Assembly (NCBI GenBank): GCA_019321725.1
Contig: CM033113.1
Coordinates: forward strand, 5,146,001-5,210,000
Length of the DNA stretch: 64,000 bases
Source: Paulownia fortunei
Lineage: Eukaryota; Streptophyta; Magnoliopsida; Lamiales; Paulowniaceae
Reading direction: 5' to 3'
Part shown: one piece after another, positions 14,269 through 25,985 of the stretch
How positions within the stretch are numbered: the stretch's first letter is position 1
Layout of the letters: each line of letters starts with the position of its first letter
Notes under the pieces: model-generated
The model's database searches: none
The model's input: only the letters and a program-made list of their open reading frames with translations
What the model was told of the DNA's origin: nothing
Position numbers and translations under genes: made by a program

Positions 14269-16183
14269 GAAGAAATTGAGAAACAGTTTTGTACAGGTTT
14301 AATTGCAAGTTCCAGATCTGTTTTATCTTTTTGAAACAAATCTAACATAACTGTAAATTGATAAGGTTTGTGATAATTCATCCTTTGTGATCCATCAAGT
14401 TTACATTAATAATATAAGAGGAATTTTTTGGAGTGAAATTAGTATTGAGCACATATTCGCAAATTTGCACGAGTTTAATTGTCCGTTGGCTTTACATTTT
14501 TATTCAAGATTATGAATACTCGAATAATTAAACTATCTTGACATGTCAATTCCTGGGGAAGTAGTTCTATTTCTTCGAACTTGAGAGAGACAACGTGTAT
14601 ATGTAATTATCCCTACAGAAAACGTATAAATTGTATGCTTAGGCAACGAAAGTGTGTTTTTATTGACTCAATTATTGCCTACTGCTCCAATTATTTAATT
14701 CCTGTATTTCATGGACTTCGTGTTAGGCTGGCATCCTCTTTGCAATCTTGGTTAATCAATCACTTCACAATTGGAAGATAGATTGGCCACAAATTCTATT
14801 GGCAAGGCCATAGTTTGTGAGCTCCATGAAACTGTCTTGTCATCCCACTTCTTTCTCCTCTCACATCTTGCTTCTTCTCCTATTGCATATTCATTCTTTA
14901 AAGTTATGTTTGGAAAGACTTTAATATACTTTGTGATGAGAAATGAAGGGTTGGTGCCAAATGCAACAATAATCGTGTAAATTATTCCTGGGGCACAATC
15001 AAGCCCTAATAACCACAGAGATTGCTTTTAATTTTTGGCTGTCACGAAGTTGAAAACAAACAAGCAGTTGAAATGATAGTTCAATGTGACTAAAGAGTTG
15101 TATGGTGGTGGTTGCTTATGACAACATGGGATTTAGGGAGGCATATTTGTTGAACCTAAGAGCCCCACCCCCACCCCCACCCCCACCCCCACCCCCACCC
15201 CTTTCAAGTTTCAACTCAAATAAAAGGCAGAATGAATAAATAATGAGTAGATAGTAAAGTGATTGAAATGGGGACTATATATAGTGCATTTTGTGCTCAT
15301 ATTGTTGTTATCAACTCAAATCAAATTTAACTCATTTTGGACGGTTTGAAAAAAAGAAAGAAAGAGATGATTTGATATGCTGACTTTGCCCAATTAAGAA
15401 TATCTTACTTGGACAGCACTTGGTAAAATGCCATCTATGTACCAATTAGAGCCAGACTCGGGACAGTTCTTGAAAACCTTTTTATCTTCAAAACTTTTTA
15501 GCACAAGTATAAAAAAGAAAAGAAATGTACTTGAATAAAGATGGTATGAAAAGTGAGCCCATCTTGGAATACTTCAAAAAATGTCTGTCTGCCCTAATAC
15601 AAATTTGGATTTGTATTATTTTTACCAGAAAGGAAAGAAAAATGCCATTTCAAAGGACTTGATTTTTTTTTCCAGAAAAAAAAAAAGGAACCCTCAATGT
15701 TTCTCAGAATAAAAGCTCAGTTTACATTTTTGCAAATTCTAAAAGGTAAGTGGTGGGTGTATGGTTTTGTCAAAAGGGCTTTAAATCTTAGTATAATTAT
15801 TGGATGTTGGGCCCGAAATAGAGTAGCATGTGGTCCTGCCCTCATTTCATTGCTTTTCTAGGCTGACTAAGAAATGACACTTCCATCACATCTTATGTCG
15901 TGTTCATTTTTCTTACTTTATTATTGCAGTTTTTCTGATGATGGCCTATTTTTTATCATACATAGGTAATAAATTAGGGGAATAATAATTCTCAAAAAGT
16001 TTTCTAAGAAGTATTTATTAATTATTTTGGTGTAATATCTCTTTCATTTAATTCTAAGTGCTGCATTCTATTTTTTTTTTGGCTCCTTTTTTCCCCTGGT
16101 TGTGTTCGATAACATGGGCACACAGGTTTGCATAAATTCATATACATGTCTGCTCAATGTGGCAAAACAAATTATGTTATATC
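14269..16183. other. Intergenic region downstream of SS3
   Basis: Contains the presumed SS3 3' UTR, then AT-rich DNA with no recognisable coding sequence up to the retrotransposon insertion point. The only notable structure is the (CCCCCA)n microsatellite at about 15163-15201. Confidence 0.6.
15163..15201. repeat. (CCCCCA)n microsatellite
   Basis: About six perfect hexamer units of ACCCCC in AT-rich surroundings. The complementary strand is G-rich (GGGGGT)n and could form a G-quadruplex. Confidence 0.9.
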
Positions 16184-16188
16184 CTAAA

Positions 16189-16796
16189 TGATGTGGTATA
16201 GTTCGAACTGGGATTATAAGTAATAAGTTGGTATGATCTAGGTTGAGATAAATTTGGGTAGTTCGGATTATGGACGTGAGCTAGTTGGAAATAGGTCAGA
16301 TAGTGATAATAAAAAATTCTCATCTGGTATGAAAATTAAGTTAACAAATTAGCTTAGTACATGAGTCAGAAGAGTAGCACGACCTGTTAGGCGACTTCTA
16401 TATAGAATTAAGAAGTTTACCGACCTCCAGGTAATGAAGAAGAAACGGTTATAGTTAGAAAATGATAGGAAACCTTTCTAAGCTAAATTAGAAAATGTGG
16501 ATACACGTGCAGTAATCTGTTATAACAAATTGAGGTTTGAAATCTTCTTTTTACCCTTGTTGAATATCTATAAATAAAAGAATTCATATCATATCACAGG
16601 TTATACTTTTGATATACCAAAAATACACATATCTATCTGATTTTCATCATCTCTAAAAGAATTGCCACTGACTTAAGCGTCGAACTTCTTACGCCGGGTC
16701 ACGCCGGCATTTTGTACAGGTGATCTAGCCAAGAAAGGAGAAACAGAAGCAGTGGACTAGGACTTGTGGCGTCTTTTCTCCAATGGGTGCGTTATA
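16189..16796 (+). repeat. 5' LTR
   Basis: 608 bp, starting TGATGTGGTATA after the CTAAA duplication and ending GCGTTATA just before the primer-binding site. It aligns with 25986-26692 along its whole length, including ACGACCTGTTAGGCGACTTC and the region near the TACGCCGGGTCACGC motif. It lacks the roughly 100-bp tandem insertion of the 3' copy. The terminal CA is mutated to TA. Confidence 0.9.
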
Positions 16797-16799
16797 AGT

Positions 16800-16818
16800 T
16801 GGCGCCGTCTGTGGGAAC
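16800..16818 (+). promoter_or_regulatory. Primer-binding site (tRNA-Asp-like)
   Basis: TGGCGCCGTCTGTGGGAAC begins 3 bp after the LTR end. TGGCGCCGT matches the complement of the 3' end of plant tRNA-Asp; the rest matches less well. This PBS form is usual in Tat-lineage elements. Confidence 0.75.
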
Positions 16819-16837
16819 ACTTGAGTTAAGATGTGAG

Positions 16838-18130
16838 ATGGCAGAAAAAGAATTACTGGGCGGAAGAACATCCGATGAAGCTCCACCACCAGTCGTCCGG
16901 CGCAGCCATGATTCAAAGGTTCAGGAGTGGGGGAGAATGATAGCCCACCCCCGGTGACACCTGGAGTTCCACCGTTTCGAACCATGCAGGTGCCCTGTGT
17001 AAATTTGGTGTCAGAAATGCTAGCCAGCTTATTATGGAGCAGTTGACAAGTCTGATCACAACGGCGGTGGATGTAGCTTTAAGGAGAAGGGAGGCTAATC
17101 CACCACCACTACCACCAGAGCTACAAGAAAAACCACTCCGCCCTAAGTGGTTGGAAGAAAGTCATACATGGGAGTGTCAGAGTAAAATGAAAGAGCCAGA
17201 CGTGTCGGAGAAGTTGGAAAATTTACATAATGAGCAGAAAGAGATAAAGATGAAAATGGCGGGAAGGAATACAGTGACCAAAAAAGGAATTCCATTTACT
17301 GAAAAAGTAATGATGGATGACCTACCGGCCAACTTCAGGTCATTAAATTATGATTATGATGGTACCACTGACCCATGGGAACATCTCTACAGGTTCGAAA
17401 ATTCAGCTCTTTTGCACAGGTATTCTGATGGGGTTAAGTGTAGGGTATTCCTAACTACCTTGTCAAAATCAGCCCAGCAATAGTTCAGTCAGTTGCCCCC
17501 TAGCTCAATTAGCTCTTTTGATGAGTTTAGTTCTGCCTTTTTGCATCAATTTGCAAGTTCTCAAAATTACCAAAAAACGTCACTGACTTTATTCAGTATA
17601 AAGCAAAAAGATAATGAGGCCCTGCGAAGTTATATAAAAATATTCACAACTGCTGCTTTAGAAGTACCCTCAACTACCCAGGAGATACTTTCCAATACCC
17701 TGGCCCAAGGATTGCAGGATGGGGAATTCTTCAGGTAATTAGAAGTTTTGATGACCTGTTAGTCCGAGTTGAAAAATATATTAACCTGGAAGAAGCTTAG
17801 TGAATGAAAAGAGACAATAAGAAAAGAAAGAGAGACAGAAGAGAGCCTGGCAAAGAGGGATGAGATTTTGTCAGGAAATTGAAGCCAGAAGAACAACCTC
17901 TTTTGCCTGCTCCTAGGGAACCTAGACAATACACTTCCCTGGTTACACCAATGACACATATCTTGATGGCTATTGCGAAGCATAAGGGTTTAAAATGACC
18001 ATATAATCACTCGGCAGCTCCAACCAAGCTCAAGTTAAATCTATTCTGTGCGTTTTATAATGAGTATGGGCATAACGCAAAGGAATGTCGGCATCTGAGA
18101 GATGAGATAGATAGAATGATAAGAAAGGGA
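16838..18130 (+). pseudogene. gag: Retrotransposon gag (broken)
   Basis: The possible start ATG is at 16838 (MAEKELLGG). The main readable part runs 17034-17738 in one frame with one TAG at 17481-17483. It carries the retrotransposon-gag capsid signature (YDGTTDPWEHLYRFEN, then FDEFSSAFLHQFASS and YIKIFTTAALEVP). After a frame change, a zinc-knuckle-like segment lies at 18044-18110 (CAFYNEYGHNAKEC), with the Cys/His spacing seen in Tat-type Gag. It would form the virus-like particle in the cytoplasm if intact. The frame change and stops make it non-functional. Confidence 0.8.
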
Positions 18131-18439
18131 TAGCTGGATGACTGGGTAAAGAAAGATGAGGAGAAGAAAATGGTTGAATGTAAAAAAACCCAGCCGACCT
18201 GGATAGAAAGACATACTAAAGAAGGAAAAGTTGGAGTTGCCCCTGGAGAAAACCATCTCCATGCTCCAAAGGGTTTTATCCAAACGATTCTAGGAGGTCC
18301 TACAGATGGTGACTCCAATCGAGCTAGGAAGACATATGCCCGACCTACTCCCGAAAGTTCAAATGGAGAGGTCCATGAAATTAACAAAGGACCAACGATT
18401 TAATTCGGTCCCCATGATATGATAGAATTGCAGGCACCG

Positions 18440-18780
18440 TACAATGATGTACTAGTCATCACTGCAACTGTGGTTAACTTTGATGTGGCCAGAGTAATGG
18501 TAGACACGGGTAGCTTGGTTGACGTCTTATGCTATGAAGCATATAAAAAGATGAATTTAGATATAACATTATAGCCAGTAGATACAGCCTTGTTCGATTT
18601 TGGTGGGGGAGTGGTAGATCCAATGGGTTAGGTCATCCTACCGATATCCTTAGGTACTGAGCCCATGCGTAAGACTAGAATGGTTAAGTTTTTGATAGTT
18701 AACTCATTTTCTGCTTATAACATCATCCTGAGAAGACCTTCGCTCAATACCTTCCAAGCGGTGGTGTCCACATTTCACAT
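18440..18780 (+). pseudogene. Retroviral-type aspartic protease domain (broken)
   Basis: The motif VMVDTGSLVDVLCYEAY at about 18494-18544 holds the catalytic DTGS of pepsin-like retropepsins. Downstream is a Tat-style segment with NIILRRPSLN-like wording near 18720-18750. In-frame TAG codons (for example near 18573 and 18630) interrupt it. It sits in a different frame from the N-terminal gag part. Confidence 0.75.
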
Positions 18781-19109
18781 AAAATTAAAGTTTTCATAGA
18801 TGGAGGAATATGAGAAGTAAAAAGATATCAGTGCTCGGCTAGGAGATGCTATGTGGAAGCTGAGCAGAACAAAGCTAAAAGAGAACAAAGTGCAGAGGGG
18901 GAACTCCTACTGAAAATTATGAAAAGAAATGAGGTAGAAGGGCCTTTAGTTGAGCAAGAACATGTAATGCCAAATGAGAAATTGATCAATATAGAATTGA
19001 TACTAGGGAATATAACCAGAACTACTAGGATGGGCACACAATTTAGTCCGAAATTAGCAAATAGGATGACTCAGTTCTTAAGAAACAATATCGATTTCTT
19101 CGTGTAGAA

Positions 19110-19991
19110 TGTACGTGATTTGGAAGGAATTGATCCAAGTATGGCAGTACATCATCTCAATGTTGACCCAGCATGCAAACCTGTCAAATAGAAGAAGAGG
19201 CATTTTAGGCCGAGAAGGATAAGGTTATCCAAAAGGAGGTAGAGAAATTACTGGAGGCGGGACATATCAAAGAAATTCAATTTCCAGAATGGTTGTCAAA
19301 TGTAGTCTTGGTCCCAAAAACAGAAGGAAAGTGGAGAATGTGCATTGATTTTCGAGATTTAAACAGAGCATGTCCTAAAGATCATTAGCCGTTGCCATGA
19401 ATAGACTAATTGGTTAACTCTTCCTCAGGGTGGGAGTTGTTAAGTATGATGGATGCTTCACAGGGGTACCACCTGATCATGTTAGCACCTGAAGATTATA
19501 AGAAAATAAGCTTTATAACTTCTACAAAGACTTATTGTTATGTGGTTATGCCTTTTGGACTAAAAAATGCAGGAGCTACATATCAAAGGTTGGTCGATAA
19601 AATGTTCAAAGAACTGCTCGGGCGAAACATGGAGGTATACGTGGATGATATGCTGATAAAAAGTATAAAGGTTGAAGCTCATGTCGTTGACTTAGCAGAA
19701 GCTTTTGGAGTCCTTAGGAGGTATGGTATGAAACTCAACCCTTCTAAATGTGCTTTTGGGGTTAGATTTGGTAAATTCTTGGGTTATATGGTGATCGAGA
19801 GGGGTATAGAGGTGAATCCCGAGAAAGTAAAAGCAATGCAGAATATGGTTCCTCCAAATAGTATTAACAAAGTTCAACAGCTCATGGGTAGGATAACAGC
19901 TCTAAGCCGATTCATATTTAGATCGGCAAAAAGAAGCTTACCTTTCTTCAAAATCCTAAGGAAGGCTAATAATTTTGAATGGACTGAGTAG
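19110..19991 (+). pseudogene. pol: Reverse transcriptase domain (broken)
   Basis: Preceded by a linker of Tat type (GIDPSMAVHHLNVDP). RT motifs in order: LVPKTEGKWRMCIDFRDLN near 19312-19370, DASQGYHLIMLAPED near 19450, VMPFGLKNAGATYQ near 19547, and the catalytic YVDD at 19638-19649. The frame is open from 19410 to 19991 and then meets TAG. Three stops lie just before (about 19388-19412) in the segment that should read PLP.ID.L, so the polyprotein cannot be made. Confidence 0.9.
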
Positions 19992-20860
19992 TGTCAGAGG
20001 GCTGTTGATAAATTAAAAAACTTTTTAGTTGCGCTACCCTTGTTAACCAAACCCGTGCAAGGTGAAATACTGTATGTATATCTATTAGTAGGGGAATCGA
20101 TCGTTAGCTCAGTACTATTAAGAGAGGAAGGAGCTCATTAGAAACCTATTTACTATGTGAGCAAATTGTTAAGAGGGGCAAAGATTAAATATGCTAAGAT
20201 AAAAAAAAGAAGATTAGCCATAGTAACGACTGTCAGGCTGCTTCGGCCATACTTCTTATCATATAAGATAGTAGTTCGAACTAACCTACCATTAAGATAA
20301 GTACTAAGTAAATCGAAAACTTTAGGTCGGATGGTGAAACGGGCAGTAGAGATGAGCGAATATGACATATATTATCAGTCAAGAGTAGCTATTAAGGCAC
20401 ATGTCTTGGCAGATTTTCTGCAGAAAATAACACCTAGTGATGAGAGTCGTAGAACATGGTTGCTACATGTGGATGGCTCGGCTACCATATCAGGTTGTGG
20501 GGCATGTATTGTGTTAACCAGTCCACAAGGGAAAGAACTGGAATTTGCAGTAAGATTTAAGTTCAAAACATCCAATAATGAAGCTGAATATGAGACATTG
20601 GTGAGGGGATTGAAGATGGCTCTAGAGCTGGGGGTCAGATAGCTAAATATCTATTATGATTCAAGGTTGGTCATGCAGTAGGTTGAGAGAGAATTTGTGA
20701 CCAAAGAAGAAAGAATGAGAAATTATGTGGAACAGGTATCTCAGCTAAAAAAATAATGTACAAAAATTGAGTTAAGTCATATACCGCGGGTTGAGCATAC
20801 TAAGGCTGATTATCTTTCCAAAATTGCAAATTCTATCACTGATTGCAAGACTAGAAAACT
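19992..20860 (+). pseudogene. RNase H plus second archaeal-type RNase H (aRNH), broken
   Basis: Same frame as the RT. The segment 19992-20400 matches the Ty3-type RNase H region (LPLLTKPVQGEILYVYL, then PIYYVSKLLRGA) but is eroded. A second RNase H follows at about 20450-20850 (LHVDGSATISGCGACIVLTS, then the NNEAEYETLVRGLKMALELG helix, then YYDSRLV). It has the Asp and Glu positions expected for an active site. A second, archaeal-type RNase H is diagnostic of the Tat lineage. TAG/TAA codons occur near 20103, 20297, 20641 and 20681. Confidence 0.85.
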
Positions 20861-20979
20861 CACATTATTAACGGCCTATCAGCACAATATGGGGATAGAA
20901 GTAGCCTCTGCGGAAGACAAAGATGACTGAAGGACCGATATACTGGAATATTTGCGAGAGGAAAAATTGCTACAAAATA

Positions 20980-22136
20980 AAAGAGAAGCAGTTCGATTCC
21001 AGGTACGAGCTACTAGATTTTATCTAATTGATGGTCTGTTATATAAACTAGCTTACTTTACACCATACTTGAGATGTTTATCATAAGAAAAAAAAACCTA
21101 TGTATTGCGAGAAATTCATGAGTGAGGATGTGGAAGCCATTATGGAGGTCGTGCGTTGGCTTATAAGATGACAAGAGTTGGGTATTTTTGGCTTTTGTTA
21201 AAAGATGATGCACAACATTTGGTCAGAACATATGAAAAATGCCAGAAGCATGCCCCGTTGATACATAAACCAATAGAGGAGCTGAAGGTCATGAGCTCAC
21301 CTTGTCCCTTTTCCAAATGGGGAATTGATATTATCGGACACTTTCCCCTAGCGATAGGGCAAAGGAAATTTTTAATAGTGGCAGTAGATTATTTCAGTAA
21401 ATGGGTATAAGGTGAGCCCGTAGCTAAGATTACACAGTCACAAGTCATGAAATTTCTGTGGGGAAATATAGTATATAGATATAGGGTTCTGCGCGATCTG
21501 ATATCAGATAATGGAACTCAATTCCAGGGAAAAAAGGTCCAGAATTAGTGCACTGAGATAAAGATCAAGCAGCACTTCACTTCGGTGGCCTATCCCTAAG
21601 CCAATGGGCAAGTTGAGTTAACCAACTGGATAATTTTGTAAGGAATCAAAATTAGGCTAGATCGATCTGGAGGTGGTTGGGTGGATGAGGTAGATTCAGT
21701 ATTATGGGCATATCGTACAACACCATAGACTACAATCAGAGAAACTCCGTTCACCTTGGTATATGGAGTAGAGACTGCTATACCCACTGAGATCGGGATG
21801 GAAATTCACCGGATCCAGAGCTATGATGAAAAAGAAAACAACGAACTCATGAGAGAAGCATTAGATTGGATTGATAAAAAAAGGAAGAAGGCATACCTTC
21901 ACATGGAAGCGTACAAAAGTAAAATTCGAGCTGGGTACTCTCGAAAGGTCAAAATAAGAAATTTTTAGGTCAGAGATTTGGTGCTACGGTGAGCAGATGC
22001 TTTAAAGTAAACTGAAAAATTAGAAGCAATTTGGGAAGGGCCTTACAATGTAACTCGGGTGATAGCTGGAGGTGCCTATGAGCTAGAAGATGAGAAAGGA
22101 AAAAAGTACCCACACCATGGAATATTTGCCATTTGA
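20980..22136 (+). pseudogene. Integrase domain (broken)
   Basis: The zinc-binding N-terminal part shows CGSHYGGRALAYKM and YEKCQKHAP. The catalytic core shows WGIDIIGHFPLA (first Asp, near 21322), SDNGTQFQG (second Asp, near 21501) and ANGQVELTN (Glu, near 21600). A C-terminal part WEGPYNVTRVIAGGAYELED ends near 22090. The core is read in the same frame as RT, with in-frame stops near 21085, 21119, 21408, 21546 and 21597. No chromodomain is evident. Confidence 0.88.
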
Positions 22137-22239
22137 AGAAGTTTTATATGTAATCTTGAGTTTTTTCTTACAAAAGAAATGAAATGAATTTATTTGACAT
22201 ATTGTGAATTGATTTGTAAAGAAAAAATCATAAGGTAAT

Positions 22240-23205
22240 GCCAATTGAATTGGACCTACTTGGGTTTCTTGAAGTGTTCATAGAGACCGACCTCCTTGGT
22301 AAATGATTCAAGAAAAAATTCTAAAGCAAGGCTAGTTGAATTGGACCTACCTGGGTTCCTTAAAGGGTTCACAGAGACCGACCTTCTTGATGAATGATTC
22401 AAGAAAAAATTCTAAGGCAAGGCCAGTTGAATTGGACTTTCCTGGGTTCCTTTGAGAGTTCGTAGAGACCGACCTCCTTGGGGAATAATTCAAGAAAAAA
22501 TTCTAAGGCAAGGCCAGTTGAACTGGACCTACCTGGGTTCATTGGAGGGTTCGCAAAAACCGACCTCATTGGGAAATAATTCAAGAAAAAATTCTAAGGC
22601 AAGGCCAGTTGAACTGTTCGCAGAGATCGACCTCCTTGGGGGAATGATTCAAGAAAAAATACTAAGGCAAGACCAGTTGAACTGGACCTACCTGAGTTCC
22701 TTGGAAGGTTCGCAAAGACCAACCTTCTTGAAGAATGATTCAAGAAAAAATCCTAAGGTAAGGCCAATTGAACTGGACCTACCTGGGTTCCTTGGAGGGT
22801 TGGCAGAGATCGATCTCCTTGAGGAATGATTCAAGAAAAAATTCTAAGGTAAGGCCAGTTGAACTGGACCTACCTGGGTTCCTTGAAGGGTTCGCAGAGA
22901 CCGACCTCCTTTGGGAATGATTCAAGAAAAAATCCTAACACAAGGCCAGTTAAACTATACCTACCTGGATTCCTTAGAGGGTTCGCAGAGACCGATCTTA
23001 TTGGGGAATGATTCAAGAAAAAATCCTAAGGCAAGGCCAGTTGAACTGGACTACTTGGGTTCCATGGAGGGTTTACAGAAACCGACCTCCTTGGAAAATG
23101 ATTCAAGAAAAAAATTTAAGGCAAGGCTAGTTGAACTGGGTCTGCCTGAGTTACTTAGAGAATTCACAGAGACCAACCTATTTAAGGAATGATTTAAGAA
23201 AGGAT
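22240..23205 (+). repeat. ~90-bp minisatellite in the 3' region of the Tat element
   Basis: About ten head-to-tail units. Each reads roughly GAGACCGACCTCCTTGG, GAATGATTCAAGAAAAAAT, TCTAAGGCAAGGCCAGTTGA, ACTGGACCTACCTGGGTTCC, TTGGAGGGTTCGC. The GACCGACCT word recurs near 22285, 22376, 22467, 22557, 22627, 22717, 22807, 22899, 22990, 23079 and 23172. One unit (22557-22627) has an internal deletion. Frames running through it are a by-product of a unit length divisible by three. Confidence 0.95.
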
Positions 23206-23430
23206 TTTAAAAGCCATACCGATTGAGCTAAATTATCTTTTTATATATTAGAAAGCAAGAATACATTCAGTAAGACATATAGTTCGGTTACAAAACTTGA
23301 GATATGCATATTTCATAAATGCTATGAAAAATATTACCGTGGAAATTACAGGTGCTGGAAAAATAAAGCCAAACATGAGCAATAAAGATGAAATGATATT
23401 ATTATAGATTGTTACAAAAATGTACATAGC

Positions 23431-24120
23431 CTATTCTACTCTATAATCAGAAACACTGAGGGGTTTTATAACAGCACCCTCATCATCTAGATTTCTAGAA
23501 TGGGAAGAACTGACATCCTTAACATTGATGGCAGGCTCGAGAGTCAGATCCAGAGAGACAATAGCTGGTGGAGAAGCAGGGGATGAATGGGCGAAATAAT
23601 TTCCCAAAACTATGGGCACAACTGATAGTTGTGAAGGATTAGCAACGTCAACAACAGGGGCAGACCTATTGTCAATGGGAGGAATAGTTTCAATAGCACG
23701 GTCCAAGTTTGGATCTAAACCAGTATACCCTAGCTTCTTGACCTGGCTAAGGCAGTGCGTGAAATCATGGATCAAATAATTTAAGTCCCCAGAGGTAAAG
23801 TGATCAAGGAATTCTGGGGATTGCAGGAATTTAGCTTTCTCATGGGCCCACTCAGCTTGACCTGCAAAAACTCCCTCAACATGATCTTCAGCTTGGGAGA
23901 TAGAAGCCTCCTCAATGGTCTTTAACATTTGATTCTCCATGGTAGTCCTATCTCATTCCACTTCAGTTATCTTCTCATCCAAGAAAGCATGTTTACCCTG
24001 AGTTACCTCGACATCTGCTTCCAATTTGTTGGTGCGAGCTTGAGAGTGCTGTAATCACTGTTGCATGTCCTCCAACTGTTGCCTAAGCTCATCTTTCTCC
24101 GAAGATGGTAATCCGAACCG
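23431..24120 (-). pseudogene. Antisense ORF of the Tat element, C-terminal coiled-coil part
   Basis: An open stretch from 23940 to 23431 begins MENQMLKTIEEASISQAE. The same frame can be read upstream to about 24120 through two TGA codons (EKDELRQQLEDMQQ, then a stop, then LQHSQARTNKLEADVEV). Glu/Gln/Lys-rich heptad-like wording suggests a coiled coil, followed by the segment FLDHFTSGDLNYLIHDF and a low-complexity Ser/Pro tail. Coiled-coil C-termini are usual in proteins with the domain of the upstream antisense part. I infer it is the same gene, split by decay. Confidence 0.6.
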
Positions 24121-24849
24121 CAGATCGATCATCAAAGAGCTTAAGTACAACATAGCTTAGAGAAAAAGGAGATTAGAAAAATTGTCAATCGTTATAATAA
24201 ATTAGGGGAATTAAGAAGAGAACATTACCTTAGAAGCATGATCTGCAAGATTGCCCACTCGGACATTATAATCCATAGACCCTAAGAGGCGCTGGTCCAC
24301 GGAGTTGGGTATGTCTTGAAACCACTCAGCACAGAGTTTTCCGCCCCGAGTCTCCAATACGGAACTACTGGTGAAAAAAAAAGCATTTAGGAAAGTAGAG
24401 GCATTGAGACGGGAACGTTAAGATGGACCCGAGCTGCCACCACTTGTAGAAGTTGGCCGTTTTCCTCTACTCCTGGAAGAAGTGGGTGCTGCAGCTGCAG
24501 TAAGTGGGGAGATAGATAGGGGTGGTGGATGAACTGCGGATGGAGCTCGGGTTGCGGGCACGTGTTGGTGATCCAAATGTGCACTAGCCAGGGAGACTCA
24601 GGACTAACCTTCAGGCTGGCCTGACCCTCATGCGGCTTTTCGAGCTCAATAAGCTGCTATTATGCAGGACTCCATCAGTTGTTCCGAACAAAAGAAATAC
24701 AGTTAGCATTCTGGCAAAGGTGAAATCACAAGCAAATAGTTAAACAGGATGGAACCTATAGGTTGATGGAGTAGAACAACTTTGGGGCTCAGTTGAAAAT
24801 GGTGAAGTAAAGGCCAGGAATTAGCTAATAACCCTACGTGGTAGGGACT

Positions 24850-25553
24850 GTGGTTTAATTGAGAGCTATTGTTTGGACAACCGAGTCCAATACAGGCGCG
24901 CGACCTTGGTGAAGTAAGTCGGTGATCCAATTGGTAGGAAAATTTCAAGGGTCAGGGGATGAAATATAAAAATATATTTTCTTCCAACTCTTAAGGAAAC
25001 TGGGTTTCCCTTGCAAAAATTTGGCTACTCCTCGGGAGGTGAAGTAAAATAAGCTTGCCTTGGCGATTTTGGCATGAAAGAAGGCTCATCATAACTTATG
25101 GTTTAGTTCGTATCTAAAGTAGCTAACTACCATTCAGAAACCAATCATGAGCCAAAAAGAGTTAGGAACAAGCTGCATCAGGAAAATACCGAAGCTCTTA
25201 GAAATACGACATAATAGGTCGGGAATGGGAAACCTAAGGCCGGCCTCTAGTTGATCTACAAAAAAGGTCACATAGCCAAGAGGTGGGGTATGAGGTCTGT
25301 CGTGAGGACCTAGCAGGATCACATTGAATTCCTCAGGTATTCATGTATTCTCCCTAAGGTTTGCTAGGCTTATCTCAGATAGGGTGGTGGCGTCAGTCAT
25401 GTAAGCCGGGTGATTGGCCGGATCAACCATCCTAATTTCAGTATGGTGGTGGGTGGATAATTCAAGTGCTAGTTCACGAACGAAAACTTCGGGAGAAAGA
25501 AATAGAGGAATAAACGACAGAGGTTCTGGAGATGCAGTAGCAGTGGACATCAA
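24850..25553 (-). pseudogene. Antisense ORF of the Tat element, N-terminal part ('putative gypsy type transposon' domain-like)
   Basis: Read on the strand opposite to gag-pol. Met at 25553 opens a frame that continues past single TGA codons (about 25340, 25131, 25083) to about 24850. Recognisable wording: LRENT, then GPHDRPHTPPLGYVTFFVDQ, LEAGLRFPIPDLLCRI, FGIFLMQLVPNSFWLMIGF, FYFTSRGVAKFLQGKPSFLK, SWKKIYFYI. This pattern (a P-G-Y..F...L..GLR-P.P..L......G....QL.PN core followed by a W-K..F segment) is what I know from the plant Pfam family PF04195. All but the last of the stops are TGA, as expected from decay of TGG or CGA codons. Its role in the element is unknown. Confidence 0.7.
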
Positions 25554-25965
25554 AGAAATGAACCAAGTATGTAGAAGGAGAAATAGAAAAATAAATGAAT
25601 AGCAAAAGTCAGAAGACTTACTTGGCTTGTCGAAGGGAGAGAAGAGGGGAGTTGCTGGAATAAAAACAGAGGAGGATCGCCGGAGAGCAAAAATTATGGA
25701 AAAGAAGAAGGAGAGAAAAATGAAGGATGAAGGCCTTTTTATAGGGAGGCGGCGACACTCGAACAGGCAGAAAAAGCCCTAGCCATGGATGATAAGATAG
25801 GAACATGTGTAGGGTTGGATGATGATAGTCAGTTGAAAAGATAAGCATTTAAGTTTTGGTAATGGGCGCAAAATCCCAAGGGGTGGAATTTGAAAAGACG
25901 CTCACGTCAGCCCTAGTAATCAAGATATATTCGTATTCTATCTATCCTACAAAGGTTGCAGGGCA

Positions 25966-25985
25966 GGTAGAGTAGGGGGACTAAC
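25966..25985 (+). promoter_or_regulatory. Polypurine tract
   Basis: GGTAGAGTAGGGGGACTAAC lies directly before the 3' LTR start at 25986. It is purine-rich with a G run, the expected position and composition for plus-strand priming. Confidence 0.65.

Noticed and set aside
18055..18387. Minus-strand frame opposite gag
   Set aside because: Antiparallel shadow of the gag/protease region; the genuine antisense ORF of the element lies only at 23.4-25.6 kb.
22452..23192. Open frames running through the minisatellite (repeating IQEKIL.QGQLNWTYL)
   Set aside because: They follow from a repeat unit close to a multiple of three; no start context, and the units are interrupted in all frames.
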